A stretch of DNA of 64,000 nt from Gymnothorax reevesii. Its lineage: Eukaryota > Chordata > Actinopteri > Anguilliformes > Muraenidae. Numbering within the stretch: position 1 is the stretch's first letter; every line of letters starts with the position of its first letter. Below are positions 44,621 through 56,134 of this stretch, piece by piece. The position numbers were made by a program, and so were the translations under genes. The DNA is taken from NCBI GenBank assembly GCA_029721435.1, contig CM056574.1, forward strand, positions 31,806,501 to 31,870,500, in the 5' to 3' direction. Below the pieces are notes generated by a model, which saw only the letters and a list, made by a program, of their open reading frames with translations, did not search any database and was not told the origin of the DNA.

Positions 44621-45409
44621 AGACATTGGCAGAGGACAAAACAAGTCTCTATCAAATACGACAGAAATTTAATACAGCAATATTTATCAAATTGGGAAAA
44701 ACCCAAAATAAAGTAGATCCCAGTAAAAGTTTCACATACAAAACTGAGGCATTTCATTGCATTGCCAACGGCATCTACGGTTGGGTAGAAACAGAAGAGG
44801 ATGACATTTCTATAAAACAACTTTCACCACGGACTGAGGAACTACGCAAGAGACACTCATCCACTCATGACATAACAGTATAAATTACATTATCGCGTGA
44901 CAGCAAGTTGGACGTGAAAGGCAGGGGGAATCTATCCCCTCCCCCTACGAAATCGAAATTTCTAGATCTGGATCCCTCAAACTCTGCTAATGAAGAAAGA
45001 ATTGCAGAGCACAAACAGAAGACAGTTCACAAATGAATTCCGGTTCAAAATTAGAATAAAAACACTGAAGACGCAAGTTCTCCTTCGGTGTGTAATAGAT
45101 TATTTCAGCTAGGCTTTTCCATAAGATACTGTAACATTTGCCCAAGCCTAATACAGGCCAAAGCTGAGACTCTCATTACCATGTTTAAGAACAGTGTGAT
45201 CTCATGAGTGGTCAGCACCGCAGTCAAGAACAACAAATATATACAAATGATTGTGTAGCAGCAAGTCCTGTGCTACTGAAACCAAGTTATCAAATGAATA
45301 CAACTGAAATACATGCAAATGAAAATAAGTCTTTGTTAGTTCTTTCAGTGTGCTTGTTTGTGTGCGTGTGTGTGTGTGAACATGCTCGCAATAAGTAGTC
45401 TTCACGGTG

Positions 45410-45517
45410 TCACTGGACCTGGGATTCTGTGTGTGTGTTTAATGGCATAGAGGGGGCGGAGTTCAATGACTTAACAACCAATCCGGTGCTGAGGTCCAGC
45501 CCCCTTCCCTCCCGTTC
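45410..45517 (-). CDS. arl2bp: arl2bp coding exon 6 and stop
   Basis: After acceptor CTGCAG|GAA the frame reads EREGRGLDLSTGLVVKSLN and ends ESQVQ with TGA at 45412-45410. It joins the previous exon (DYRA) in phase 0, as in the human protein (DYRAEKEGRGLDLSSGLVV). The C-terminal tail after residue 150 is not conserved. Confidence 0.93.
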   Translation of the reverse strand, partial: EREGRGLDLSTGLVVKSLNSAPSMPLNTHTESQVQ

Positions 45518-48500
45518 CTGCAGACACAAGAGCAGAGAGGAAACCAATGAGATCTAGAGCGTGTTTTTACTCATAAAAACAAATGCCCCCCCCCCTCCCC
45601 CCAGAAGCCTATAATTAGCAAAAGGCCCTCGTTTAGTAGCTCATCATTGCGCCTACAACATTTGGTAAAGAAATCTTGATCGGTTTCTGAGTTACGGTCC
45701 GAAAACATTTTGGGAACGCCGGCACAGATGGGAACAGTGCCAAAAACAACATGTATCCCTCTTGTGCCTCTGAGAGGGAGACATAATGATTGCTGGCAGT
45801 GTAAAGATTCAAGTGGCAGACCTAGGTCACCGTTTTTGCCCATCACTGACTTGGGCAGAACTGTCACCTCGAAGCAAACACTCTCCAACTGGCTTAAATC
45901 AGAGAAGTGATTGATAGTACACGAAAACCCCACTCATTTTGGGGCTGACGATGCTATTCTCTCTTTTCTCAAGCTTCAGGCACAGTGTGGGAAGTCAGCT
46001 ATTCCTACATCTCTCCAAGTATGAGAATAACTCCTCCATAGTACAAGCTTTTCGGGAAATGGCCACAGGCAAGGACAAAGGGAACTAATCTCTTAGACTA
46101 GATTGATAGAAGACCTCAAACTGAAAGCTTTCCGCCTTTTTTGCTTGCAAAAAACACACCACATTGCGAGCATGGACGCACTAACATGGCTCTAGTGTTC
46201 CCATTCAGACAGCATTGGTTCCCAAAAACTGATGTCTACCAAGTGAAAAAATTAGTTTCCAACACTATTTGCAATCTTCTACATGGACTAGCATGCTCCC
46301 AAATTTTTGTCTTATGGGAACCACACAATTCTAAGGAAAATTGCAAACATTCCCATTTGTGGGATGATCGCCCTTACACACTTGATTACAAGCAGTCACA
46401 CAATACTTGAGTCATACCTGATAACCAAATAGTAAATATTAGACTTTTTCCGACCGTGGGAACTTTCTCAAAGTTGTAAGAACCCTCCTTTTACGGTATT
46501 CCCCCAACAGGAATGGTGAATGATAGTAGTTCTTAGAACTCCGTTCAGAGGAAATTTTTGAGCTCCAACTTCAGAGTAGGAACTTTCGCAACAAAAGAGA
46601 AACTATTGGTGATGTAAGCATATGTTGATTGGTCGAACTAAAGAGCCAGCCCATTTCTCAGCTGCCTGCAGCGGTCCCCACCCACACCAAAAATGGCAGA
46701 GCACTCTCCCAACTTTGATACCTGCAACTTGAATTTCAATACGTTGAGGGGTGTTGATTTCCCGCTCATGAAAACAGGCAATTCCGTTTTTGAAAATTGC
46801 CTTTTCTGGTTATGAGAGATAAAGTTCTCTTTGTTCTAATTTGGGTTTTTATTGCTTATCTTTCAATAAATAGTGCATTTTTAGAGTAATATGAGTCCTT
46901 CGGCAAGTAAAAATGGTAAATTACTGCTAAATTTGATAACTCAGGCTATGATATGAGATTTGGTTTATCCCTTAAAGGAGCAGTATGTAAGAAATGTATG
47001 TCGATTAATCATGAAATGGCCTTGATATATCACCAGACATTAAGGAATGATGTTAATTTCAAATACTTATATCACTGACAACAGTAGTTCAGCCAGAATA
47101 TTCTCGTTACAAAAGCGAAGTTGCAGCCCACAACTAATGCTGATGTTGTCATTTTAAGTTTTGGCCTGTTGCTCCAGGTCTCCACACATCTCCCAGTCAC
47201 GAAATCAGTAGCATTTCGGCATCCAGGTTGCCAGTTACCACTGAGCTGCAGCTACCAGCGTTTTGGAGCACAAATGTCTGATGTAAATAAACCTAAAAGG
47301 CCTTTTTATGATTCCGAAATATGTTGTGACAAATTTAGAAACAAAACAAGGATCTGTATAGGACATGCCTTTGAAAGATGGAGACGGCTAAAAGTGGAGA
47401 AGAATTTGAAGACCGATGCCGAAGTTGCTAATTTTCTCCTAGACAGGTAAGATTCAGCTAAGTTTGGCTAACTTAATTCTTTTTAATGTAGGCACGGACA
47501 TTTCAAATATTCTCTACAGTCAAATAAAGTTATCTATGTTCGTTCATAGTACATTAGTGCGTATGCAGGTGGGTCATCAAATTGACTAGGTAACAAATTG
47601 TTTGAGAATTAAAAACCGTGACTCGTCATTGCTAACATCAGCAATGCATTATTAGAGTTTGTTTCTCTGGCATTATGTTGAGACGCTGTGGAAACCGTTC
47701 CAACATTAGCACAGCCATTATGGCAATATGAAATGTAATTGAGACAGTACATCGGTCAAATGAGTCCTCATTCATTCTTCACGCATATTATAGTATGGAC
47801 TTAAGTGGGCTATCCACACAGAAGAGTGACGAGCAAGTTGACCAATATGACCACTGCTAAAGTTAGTTAGTCATTAGTCTCGATCTTTTCTGAACTGAAC
47901 TGAACACAACCCTGTGAGAGCAAATCATTGGTGATATTGAAACGTAACCATGGTAGCTCCTTGCAGTAAATGTTCTTGCTGGATCCGGAAACCTAGCTGG
48001 CAACCTCTTGCCTGGGGGAGAGGGGGGAAGGGATACTGTGCTCTGCAGTATTTTGGAATGTGACTGTAGTATCAGTTTTGGCCACAAACTTACATAGGGC
48101 TCGTTTAAATGTCAGCATCAAATGAGCAGGAGAATGAAAGAAAGGGGTAAGCTTCTAGTTGGCAGTTTGCAAATCAATGGGATCAATAATTCGCTAGCTA
48201 GCATGCTAACGCTTTTCGCCATTAAATTAATAAATTCAAATTTCCATGACAACAGTTACACGTGTAACGTATGACGGTACTTTAATGGGGAAAAGTGTTA
48301 GCATTCTAGCTAGCAAATTATTCATTGCATTGACTTGAAAAGCTGTCAACTAGAAATGGTCACCCGCAAGATTGTATGTTTATCTTTTTTGTACGGCGAC
48401 CTTGAGTGCCTTGAAAGGGGCCTTGAAATAAAATGTATTATTATTATTATTATTTATTATTGTTACTGCAGCGAAGATGTAGGTTGATGTTTGCCAATGA

Positions 48501-51500
48501 ATGGTGTCTTATGACTTATGGCAACGCGAGAAAGCTGTTTTACTCGTGTGTAATATGTAATATGTATGACATGGTTGTAATACACCAGTTTTTTTAATCA
48601 TTCCTGGGATAAAATATCACTCCATCATGCGACAGACCGCTGATGGCAACGAGTGGCAACTAAAATCGAGTCTTGCTTCGAGAATGTTCCATGTGCCAGT
48701 CACAGCCATGATATGAAGTACTGCAACCTGTCACATATGGAGGACTAAATGTGCCAAGATGAAACAAATAAATTCACCATTCAATAATTAATTAAATGTA
48801 ATTAAATTATTAAAATAAATTCACCATTCAATAATTAATTACATGAGTCATTAAACAATTAAAATAAATACATTCACCATTAAATAATTAATTAAATGTG
48901 TCATTAATTAATTAACATTGCAATTAAATACATGCATGTGTTACTAAATGTGTCATTAAATAATTAAAATACCAATTCATTTTATGTGAAAAATATATAT
49001 CATTATTTCACTATTTAATAATTTAATGGCCCTGTGTTGCAGTGCTTCATGAATTAATTTAATCTGTCAACCTCGCCCATCAAAGTTGGTGGGCGGATCC
49101 TAACACCTGATTGGTTACCCTGTACATCAAGTCAAGGCATACAAGTCAAACAAAAGGAATGAAATGCTTCGCTTTAAGTTTAGACAGAGCAATGTTGGAC
49201 TATCTAAGCGAGGAAAACCAGTAACATTGCGTGTCATTCACGCATAATTACGCTTTCTGACTCTCCGCGATCAAGCAAATTTACCTTGCTCCATTTCTTT
49301 AATCAGATATTACCATAAACCATGATTAGACAGCTTGACGGCTTTTCTTGTCTCAACTAGAAAAACGTATTCACTCAACGCCCAAGCTTTATGCCTCAAT
49401 AGTGACGGCTCATCTGAGTATTAATCAAAAAGTTGGACTGAAAGCGCGACATTTATCTTCACTGTGAAACAACGCGGAGTTGTGTATATGACCTAGCATC
49501 GCATCTGTTCTGAGCCTTATTCGCAAGCCACTCAGCATAATTGCCTTGGTTATTTTTTATTATTTTATTTTTTTTGCCAAATTCCGATATCGGCTGCCTG
49601 TTCTTTCTCGCACCCTAAAAAATGCGTTTCCCCTTTTTTTCCTCGAAACCTTAAGAGATAGGCAATCATTTAACTAGGCTATAACGATAGTTTGAATAAA
49701 AATTCGTCAATTCAGGAAAGGACTTGAGTGAGAAGCAGGAACCGGTGCGCTATTAACAAATTATGGCATCAGAGAATTGTCATAAAGCTTGGACAATAAA
49801 ATCTTGGTTGTAAAGTAAGTTATTTATGCGGGACAGCAGTCATATCTCAAACGGAGTCATCATTTTGCTTGCAGTTCCTGGCATGTTTCGAACACACTTA
49901 AAACGAGAACAATGCCACTCCAATGTATCTAGCGACAATATGACACGAGAAGTCTTTGATTCTACTCGGATTCGACCCCCAATCCCACAAAAAGAAAAAA
50001 AAAAGGAGCAAGGTATATTCGCTTTCTCCAGCAACAATGTTTAGACTAAACACTTATATGATGGCAAACAGAGACATAGACACATTTCACAGAAAATGTA
50101 AGTTTTATTGGCAATAAGTTATACGCACAGCTTGCTACGCTCGTTGTCTTAAGTTATGGTTAGTTAATCAAGCCAGCACGCTCTCTTGCATGTATCAAGT
50201 CAGACAGGTGTAGCTACCAGGTGATAGTGCATGCAGGTTTAGCATGTACCTTCCTAATTTCGTAAATTGCCATAATTTCGCTTGTCAGTAAGATTTCAGG
50301 TCGTAGGTCCCGCTGGACCTGAAATCCTACCAACTAAGGAAATTAGTGCAATTTACGAAAATAGGAAGGTATCCTACATGCTAACGGACAGCCATCAACG
50401 AAAGATTCACGGTATCACATGACACAGCAAACAAACGACTTGCTGTAAATACAACCAAAACAAAATCCGTAGAACATTGCTTTAGCTAAGGTTATAATGT
50501 TCCTTTAAATTAATTGTCAGCAAAGCTAGCTAGTAATTTAGCCATGTAGTTAAGCCAAGCGAGGTACCCCCATCCGGTTATGAGCGCCATATTGTGAAAT
50601 AGGCCTATATGCCTTGACTTGATGAGCAGGGTAACCAATCAGGTGTTAGGATCCGCCCACCAACTTTAATGGGCGAGGTTGACAGATTAAATTAATGCAT
50701 GAAGCACTGCAACACAGGACCATTAAATAATTAAATAGTGAAATAATGATATATATTTTTTTTTTTACATAAAATGAATTGGTATTTTAATTAATTAATG
50801 ACACATTTAATAACACATGCATGTATTTAATTGCCATTTTAATAAATGACAAGAAACGCCCGCATTTTAACACCCTCCGCCTGACTTATGAAGTGTCCCA
50901 GAACAATTACACAATAACCAAAGTAGAATTCCACAGAACATACATTTACAAATACAAAAATGCCCAAAGTCCTACCAAAATTTTGGAAAATTCTAATTTT
51001 TTTCACTCATCTAGAGCCCCGCATATATATGATTGTTCCTCGGTATAAACCCCCTAGCTCAAATGCTTCATAAAAATCAGTCCACGACAAAGTTTTTTTC
51101 AAAAACGCCAAAAATGCTATTTTTTCCCCAAAAAATGGTCCGATCTGAAACTGAAATGTAACTACACACTCAATGAGAAGTATAAATTGAAATAAAACTA
51201 AATTAACAGAACAGAAAGGCAAACTCACAGCTCTGTAGTCCAGAAACATTTCTTTAAAGGCCAGGAAGTCAGTGAAAGTGAGCAGCATGTCGAAGATGTC
51301 TCCAGAGACCTCATCTTTATGTTGCCTGAAAAAGCAGAAGACAGGTAGTAATAATGATCTGTTGGCACACATTGTAACTTGAGATCACTCATTATACATT
51401 ACAATCTCAGATCACTCATTCCTCAACAATCCCAGATCACACTCACCATACATCACAATTCAAGATCTTTCACCATACATTACAATACAAGATCATTCCA

Positions 51501-53548
51501 CAAATATCACAATCCAAAACCACTTACCATACATCACAATCCGTGGTCAGACACCATAAATTACAATCAAGCATCTTTCACCATACAGCACAAAGATCAC
51601 CCACCACACATCACAATTTGAGATCATCCAATGCACATCACAATCAAAGATCATCCACACCACCCAATGCAGACTTTGAATAAAGATCATCCACAGCACA
51701 CCACATTCAAAGATCACTCCGGAGCATTCTAATAAAATGCAAACTCTGCAACAAGAACTTGTCCTGTTCTGGAGGCAAGTGCTACCACCTAGTGTCATTA
51801 AGTAAAATAGCTGGGGCTGAAGTGCAACCAATGTCAGGATAAATTCAGTGCTGACTGCAGGTTGCCGTGGGCAGAACAGCGTGGAACAGGGGTTTGTGCA
51901 GCGGAGCAGATTAGGCAAATGAGGATGGTTACACTCACTGGAGTGAACGAATGAATGAGCTCATGCTGAATCCAGGGATTCTCTCCATCAGCTGCTGCTC
52001 AATATCACTCTCCAGCAGTTCAATCTGAAGGCAGAATGAGGTAAGTTTTGTGTTTGAGCGCTATGCACATATAAACGACCTGTACAAAATTCATATACGC
52101 ATTTACAAAAGTAATTGGAAAATTATTAAAGGGGGCAAATCATGCCCATTTCCCAGTTTAATATTTAAAGTTATGTGAAATTTTTACGTTTCAATGCTTT
52201 TGACCAAAGAGGACTAGATACAGCTGTACAGGCTGTGTGTGAAGCACCTCAGACTTGATCAGCCTGAAACGGGCATTTTTGCCTCATGTTTCTTTGACCC
52301 TTTAACTGCCTGCTCACCATTTTGGCAGAGCACATTTTGAGTCACAGCATCTGACTGAAAGATGTGCTGAAATTAACTGCCGATATTTTTCAGCAGAACA
52401 GATATCCAGTGCAATGTACGTTGTGCCCATGTCTCAGCGTGTCACTCACGTATTCCTGGAAGATAGGCATGTAGCTGAGCTTATTCTCTTCCGTGTCTTC
52501 AAACTCCAGGTAATACTTCTGCATGAAGCCCTGCTGCAGGTTTTGAAACCGTTCCTCTGAGGTGGCAACAGGATAGAATTTCAGTGTGTGCCACACTGAG
52601 GCCCCCACGCAAAATTGCAAACCCTAAGACAGCAAAGGAAGGTTGTGCCTTCGCCACGCCCCCGAACGAATTTCATTGGTGGCTAAGGTTAGGGTTAGAT
52701 TGGAACACATACAACGTCACATAAGAAGGTGGTGTTCAGACAACCAATGAAATTTGTTTGGGGGCGTGGTGAAGGTGGGACTTTCCTTTGCCGTCAAAGG
52801 GTTCGCAAATTCGCTGCCCCCACTTCCAGTATAGTTCATAGCCTACTTCCTGCACGTGTCGAGAAGCAAAATTCCTGTATAATGCATATTCTACTTCCTG
52901 TATCTGCCCCAAAGCTCACTTTCTGTGTAGCTGTGCAGTACATAACCAACATCCTGCACCTGCCCTGAAGCTAACTTCCTTTCCAATCTATTGTCTACTT
53001 CCTGCATCCACCCTTAAGCTCACTTCCTTTGCACTTCCTTAGGTACATAACCTACTTCTACACTGGCCCAGATGCTCACTTCCCATACCTCCCACGTTCA
53101 CATTACTCAGTACCAGAACAAAACAGTGCCTTCGAATTAAAAAAAAAATTTCACCAGCACAGCAATTGCCCCCATAATTCTAACCCTTAATGTCTACACC
53201 CATAATCCCAAAAGCAATAAAGGCTGCTCTTATTTTCAATGGTCAGCAGCCGTAAGTGCCCTGACTCAGGCTAACATACCCATGATGATGTCTTCAATAT
53301 TCCCAATGACAGTATCAAAGGCGCCATCAGCTTCTGATGAGCTAGGAGAACAGACACTGATCTGAGACCATGAGTATTACGATAACAATGACCAACACAT
53401 AAATGAGCAGCCACAAACCTCAGACAGCAAAATATAAAGACAAGTTCCAACCATTAAGTCATCAACATATCACATGTCGTGAGATGAGAAATTATGATAA
53501 ATGCACTTACTTAGACACAGCGAAGAGTTCCTCACTCAAATCTGCCAT
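45410..53548 (-). CDS. arl2bp: ADP-ribosylation factor-like 2 binding protein (BART), six coding exons
   Basis: Coding exons on the minus strand: 53548-53511, 53341-53280, 52556-52450, 52024-51939, 51325-51229 and 45517-45410. All junctions keep frame and give 165 residues (human 163). Long stretches match recalled BART: MQKYYLEFEDTEENKL, KDEVSGDIFDMLLTFTDFLA and GRGLDLSTGLVV. The BART fold spans roughly residues 20-135. The protein binds GTP-bound ARL2/ARL3 and works in the cytosol, centrosome/cilium base and mitochondrial intermembrane space; human mutations affect photoreceptors. The start chosen is the ATG at 53548 (MADLSEELFAVS), which aligns with the human N terminus. An in-frame upstream ATG at 53599 would add 17 residues but may lie in an intron, since TTTTTTAG sits between. 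Intron 5 is enlarged to 5.7 kb by mobile elements. Confidence 0.96.
45518..46960. other. arl2bp intron 5, proximal part
   Basis: No exon recognised. The 120-codon minus-strand ORF at 45571-45933 has no match to BART and is probably chance. The 46.44-46.77 kb stretch has GGAACTTTC and GTTCTTAGAACTCCG words suggestive of a dispersed repeat. Confidence 0.35.
47275..47449 (+). pseudogene. Exon-like fragment of a multicopy fish repeat gene
   Basis: From the ATG at 47275, antisense within arl2bp intron 5: MSDVNKPKRPFYDSEI, then GHAFERWRRLKVEKNLKTDA and EVANFLLDR, followed at once by a donor-like GACAG|GTAAGA. I recall the motif RWRxLKxxKxLKTDAEVAxFLLDR from the first exon of uncharacterised proteins present in many copies in fish genomes, probably transposon-borne. 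The surrounding 46.97-47.46 kb (AAAGGAGCAGTATGTAAG, CATTAAGGAATGATGTTA) also looks repetitive. No continuation exon was found. Confidence 0.45.
48149..48362. repeat. Hairpin-forming inverted repeat
   Basis: Two arms of about 85 bases: CTTCTAGTTGGCAGTTTGCA to GCTAGCATGCTAACGC on the left, and the imperfect complement GTTAGCATTCTAGCTAGCAA to AGCTGTCAACTAGAAATGG on the right. About 40 bases lie between. Non-coding, in arl2bp intron 5. Confidence 0.7.
48385..48465 (+). repeat. Non-LTR retrotransposon tail with ATT microsatellite
   Basis: CGACCTTGAGTGCCTTGAAA, AGGGGCCTTGAAATAAAATG and then (ATT)n is the typical 3' end of many fish LINE and SINE copies, which end in a short-repeat tail. No upstream coding part was recognised in this copy. 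Confidence 0.55.
48923..50840. mobile_element. Non-autonomous element with long inverted repeats
   Basis: Arms of about 230 bases (48923-49155 and 50612-50840) are near-perfect inverted copies: GCAATTAAATACATGCATGT at the left and its complement at 50813-50833; GCCCATCAAAGTTGGTGGGC and its relative near 50660; GATTGGTTACCCTG and CAGGGTAACCAATC. The 1.45-kb interior has no transposase. It contains its own inverted repeat (50238-50382; TACCTTCCTAATTTCGTAAA and its complement). AT-rich direct repeats (TTCACCATTCAATAATTAAT) precede the left arm. Superfamily and target duplication not determined. Confidence 0.75.
51229..51325 (-). CDS. arl2bp: arl2bp coding exon 5
   Basis: Encodes QHKDEVSGDIFDMLLT through FKEMFLDYRA, the most conserved BART helices. 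Acceptor TTTTTCAG|GCAACA (first base completes a Gln codon), donor GAGCT|GTGAGT. Confidence 0.97.
51383..51720. repeat. Minisatellite in arl2bp intron 4
   Basis: About ten imperfect copies of a 26-30-base unit of the form GATCACTCACCATACATCAC followed by AATTCAA. Read in the arl2bp direction, some units contain strong donor-like words (GGTGAGTG near 51440, GGTAAGTG near 51523). Confidence 0.75.
51939..52024 (-). CDS. arl2bp: arl2bp coding exon 4
   Basis: Encodes IELLESDIEQQLMERIPGFS and MSSFIRSL. Acceptor CTTCAG|ATT, donor CTCCA|GTGAGT, with the Gln codon split across the intron to exon 5. Aligns with human EKYIEEQLLQRIPEFNM. Confidence 0.95.
52450..52556 (-). CDS. arl2bp: arl2bp coding exon 3
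   Basis: Encodes ERFQNLQQGFMQKYYLEFED and TEENKLSYMPIFQEY. Acceptor CCTCAG|AGG completes a Glu codon begun in exon 2; donor ATAC|GTGAGT is in phase 0. Confidence 0.97.
53280..53341 (-). CDS. arl2bp: arl2bp coding exon 2
   Basis: Encodes SSEADGAFDTVIGNIEDIIM. Acceptor CTCCTAG|CTC and donor ATGG|GTATGT. Both ends split codons (Asn and Glu) that read through correctly with the neighbours. Confidence 0.94.
53511..53548 (-). CDS. arl2bp: arl2bp coding exon 1 (start codon)
   Basis: Encodes MADLSEELFAVS plus two bases of an Asn codon; donor TCTAA|GTAAGT. The ATG has G at -3 and +4, a fair initiation context. The 5' UTR may begin in an upstream non-coding exon because TTTTTTAG and TTATTAG acceptor-like sites lie 28-40 bases upstream. 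Confidence 0.88.
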
Positions 53549-53750
53549 CTCAACTGGGTTTTCACCAGACTCTAATAACAAATCTAAAAAACGCAACATC
53601 CCATGAAAATGACCCTCACAAAACACTCTTCAAGTAGCTCCGGTGTTCTGTCAAATTTTGCTCCCTTGTCAAAAAATGCTACCGTAATGCAAAGCGATCG
53701 TAAATTCTTTGTTTTCGCCTTGATATTACAATATGAATCAGGTTACAATA

Positions 53751-54351
53751 GGGGGCTGCCAAGCTGCCACGGAATTACAGTCCCACTACATTTTGGGTTG
53801 TAACTCTACAACTAAATAAGATAAAATCAAGTATGATATGTCATATTGAAGGTATTAAGTTGTTCCTTTATTATTAAGTGAAAATATATTTTTTGAGAAA
53901 TTTTTATAGAAGAAGCAAGCAAAAACTACTCTATCACGGAATTACACAAAATTGACGTGGTATTTTTAATGTTGTGTTTAACTATCCAGAAAGTGATGTT
54001 CCTATCATATTTAAGTTATGAAACTTCAATATGTTCATATTTAAGGTGTTTTTCGTCAATACTGTAAGTTATAGAAACAAATATTGACTTAAACCCTACT
54101 TTATGGGCAAGAAATTTCAAAAGGTCAATGTCACGGAATTACAAGAGGCAAATTGTCACGGAATGGCAACATTAGTATTAATTAGTTTCAATGTATTTAT
54201 TTCAATATATTATACATATATACATAATTATTTTCATTTTTACAGTTTAGCAGTATATTACAATGAGTTTTCCACTTATAATGACCAATCATAATACATA
54301 CTTCAAATTTTTTTTTTTACTCTCCATGTCAACATTGGCTTGGCAGCCCCC
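53751..54351. mobile_element. Inverted-repeat element with CACGGAATTAC subterminal motifs
   Basis: Begins GGGGGCTGCCAAGCTGCC and ends GGCTTGGCAGCCCCC, flanked by AATA on both sides (possible 4-base duplication). The word CACGGAATTACA or a close variant occurs four times inside (53768, 53935, 54132, 54157), all in the same direction. No ORF. Lies about 200 bases upstream of the arl2bp start. Family unknown. Confidence 0.65.
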
Positions 54352-55797
54352 AATAGTAACTTTGTTATTTGTGAGCTTATAATAACAAAAGCAGATGTTA
54401 TAATGAGTTGGATAGGTTTGTTTGAAGATATGTGCCCGAATACGCCATTATCATCTAATTTCTGCATTTTCAGGAAAACTCAACGTGTACATGCAAATAT
54501 TTGTTCGCTTACAGGTCGAAATGCGCACTGAAAATAAATCTATTTTTATGATATTTGAAGATACCTTAGATATGAGCGAGGAAACTGCCCGAGATTTCAG
54601 GTTTGCGCAAGCGCAGAACAGCGAGGTAGCATATTTCGATAGGTAGCAAAATTTGTCAGAACACCGGCAGTGTGCTGTAATCAAACAAACCAAACCAAGG
54701 CAAATGTTGTCTCCTGGTTAGACTGCGTTAACACTCGGGGAATGGAGAAAGTGGCCAAACACAACAGTCACCACTGATATCTTCAGCTAACGTTTCACGC
54801 AAACACAAGCTGACAACATACACCAGTGGTTGGGAACCCTGCTCCAGGAGAGGCACAGTCCTGCATGTTTTAGACACCTCTCTTCTCTAACACACGTTAC
54901 ATTATGTGCAAATAACGCAAGGGCAACCTACTGAAACGAAGGCTAGCGTAACATTTGATGCAACAGATACATCAAACATAAAGATACAATTCGTGGGCTG
55001 AGTAATGACGATTGATTATGGACAGCCAAGATGTGGTGTAACGTTAATTACCTACATGCTAGCAGTATTGCCTCACAATAGTACATGCTAGTATTGCCTC
55101 ACAAAATAAAAAATTTACAACGTAAAATTATTGAACTGGCATTGTTCTGTATGGCAAGCCGACTATCTAATTTTTTAAAATGTGAATCATCAATGTCTCA
55201 CATGCCTAGATAGCGACCAAGTTCACTAAGAATAACGTAGCTTAAGTTAGCTAGCATACGAAGTTAACCACGCTGCCTTTAATTGGATACAGACCGCTTA
55301 ATTTAATACAGACAGTAATAAATAATTTTTGATCAGAGACGTGTTTCTGAATTTGAGTCACTACGTAAGGAAATGGTCTTACTCCTTTGTCTCACTGCCA
55401 TTCTGTTTTAGCAAGCGAGGCTATCGTCAGTTGCATTTAAGGTTGACCGACCCCCTGTATCCATACAATCGGTTCCACAGCAACGGAACCACGCGCCCCA
55501 AACGTAATGTAGTCCGTCAAGAACACTCTTTCGAAATTAATAGTTCCGGTCCCTTTCAGGATTTTTGTTGTTAAGGCCTTTTCCATAAATACATTGGCAT
55601 TAGTCGTTTTCCATTCAGCAACACTAAAAAAACGCTATAAATTGACTGTAGCCCTGCAATTTCAATCTCTGGCTTCAAAACAAAGATCTCCAAAAATTTT
55701 ATTGACATTTTAAAGGTTTAATTTTCACCAAAAGAAATGCCAGCAGCCAGCAGAATTGCAATGCCATCTCATAAAAAAGGGAGGGTAAATACATAAA
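54352..55797. other. Upstream flank of arl2bp
   Basis: A partial hAT-type MITE starts near 54829 (CAGTGGTTGGGAACCCTG). The 55.43-55.56 kb stretch has more CpG than its surroundings (CCACGCGCCCCAAACG) and a CCGGAA ETS-type word on the minus strand, so it could be an arl2bp promoter, but this is weak. No exon recognised. Confidence 0.3.
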
Positions 55798-55920
55798 GGG
55801 CCGGTTTCACAAACACAGATTAAGTTTAATCCGAGACTAAATTCAATTTTCAATAGAAAATGTCTATACAAAGCTCTGCTTAGTCTAGAATGCTTAAGCT
55901 ATGTCTGTGAAACTGGCCCC
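55798..55920. mobile_element. Short MITE with GGGCC termini
   Basis: A 123-base near-palindrome beginning GGGCCGGTTTCACAAACACA and ending TATGTCTGTGAAACTGGCCC, a MITE type I recall as very common in fish. Non-coding. Confidence 0.75.
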
Positions 55921-56134
55921 AAATGTTTGTCCAGCAGAACAGTTGCTAAACATCAGCCGTTAATGAGTAGGCTATTCCGTTTAAGTATTAGGGTCAAGCA
56001 TACATAAAAAAAACTTGAGGAGAGGGGAGTTTTTTCATTTTGCATTTCAAGAATAAAGTCGAAATGTCAAGAGTAACGTCCTTCCAGTAGTAGTGCCAGG
56101 CATACGGAAATCAAAGAAGGAAGGTTTTTTTTTT

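Noticed and set aside
45571..45933. 120-codon minus-strand ORF as a further arl2bp exon
   Set aside because: The true last exon was found at 45410-45517 with correct phase and conserved sequence; this ORF lies downstream of an intron acceptor and does not match BART.
51383..51720. CRISPR-like array
   Set aside because: Units are imperfect and directly adjacent without unique spacers; this is a vertebrate minisatellite.
53549..53599. Upstream in-frame ATG at 53599 as the arl2bp start
   Set aside because: It would add 17 residues with no counterpart in recalled BART proteins, and acceptor-like TTTTTTAG lies between; the start at 53548 fits the human N terminus. Not fully excluded.
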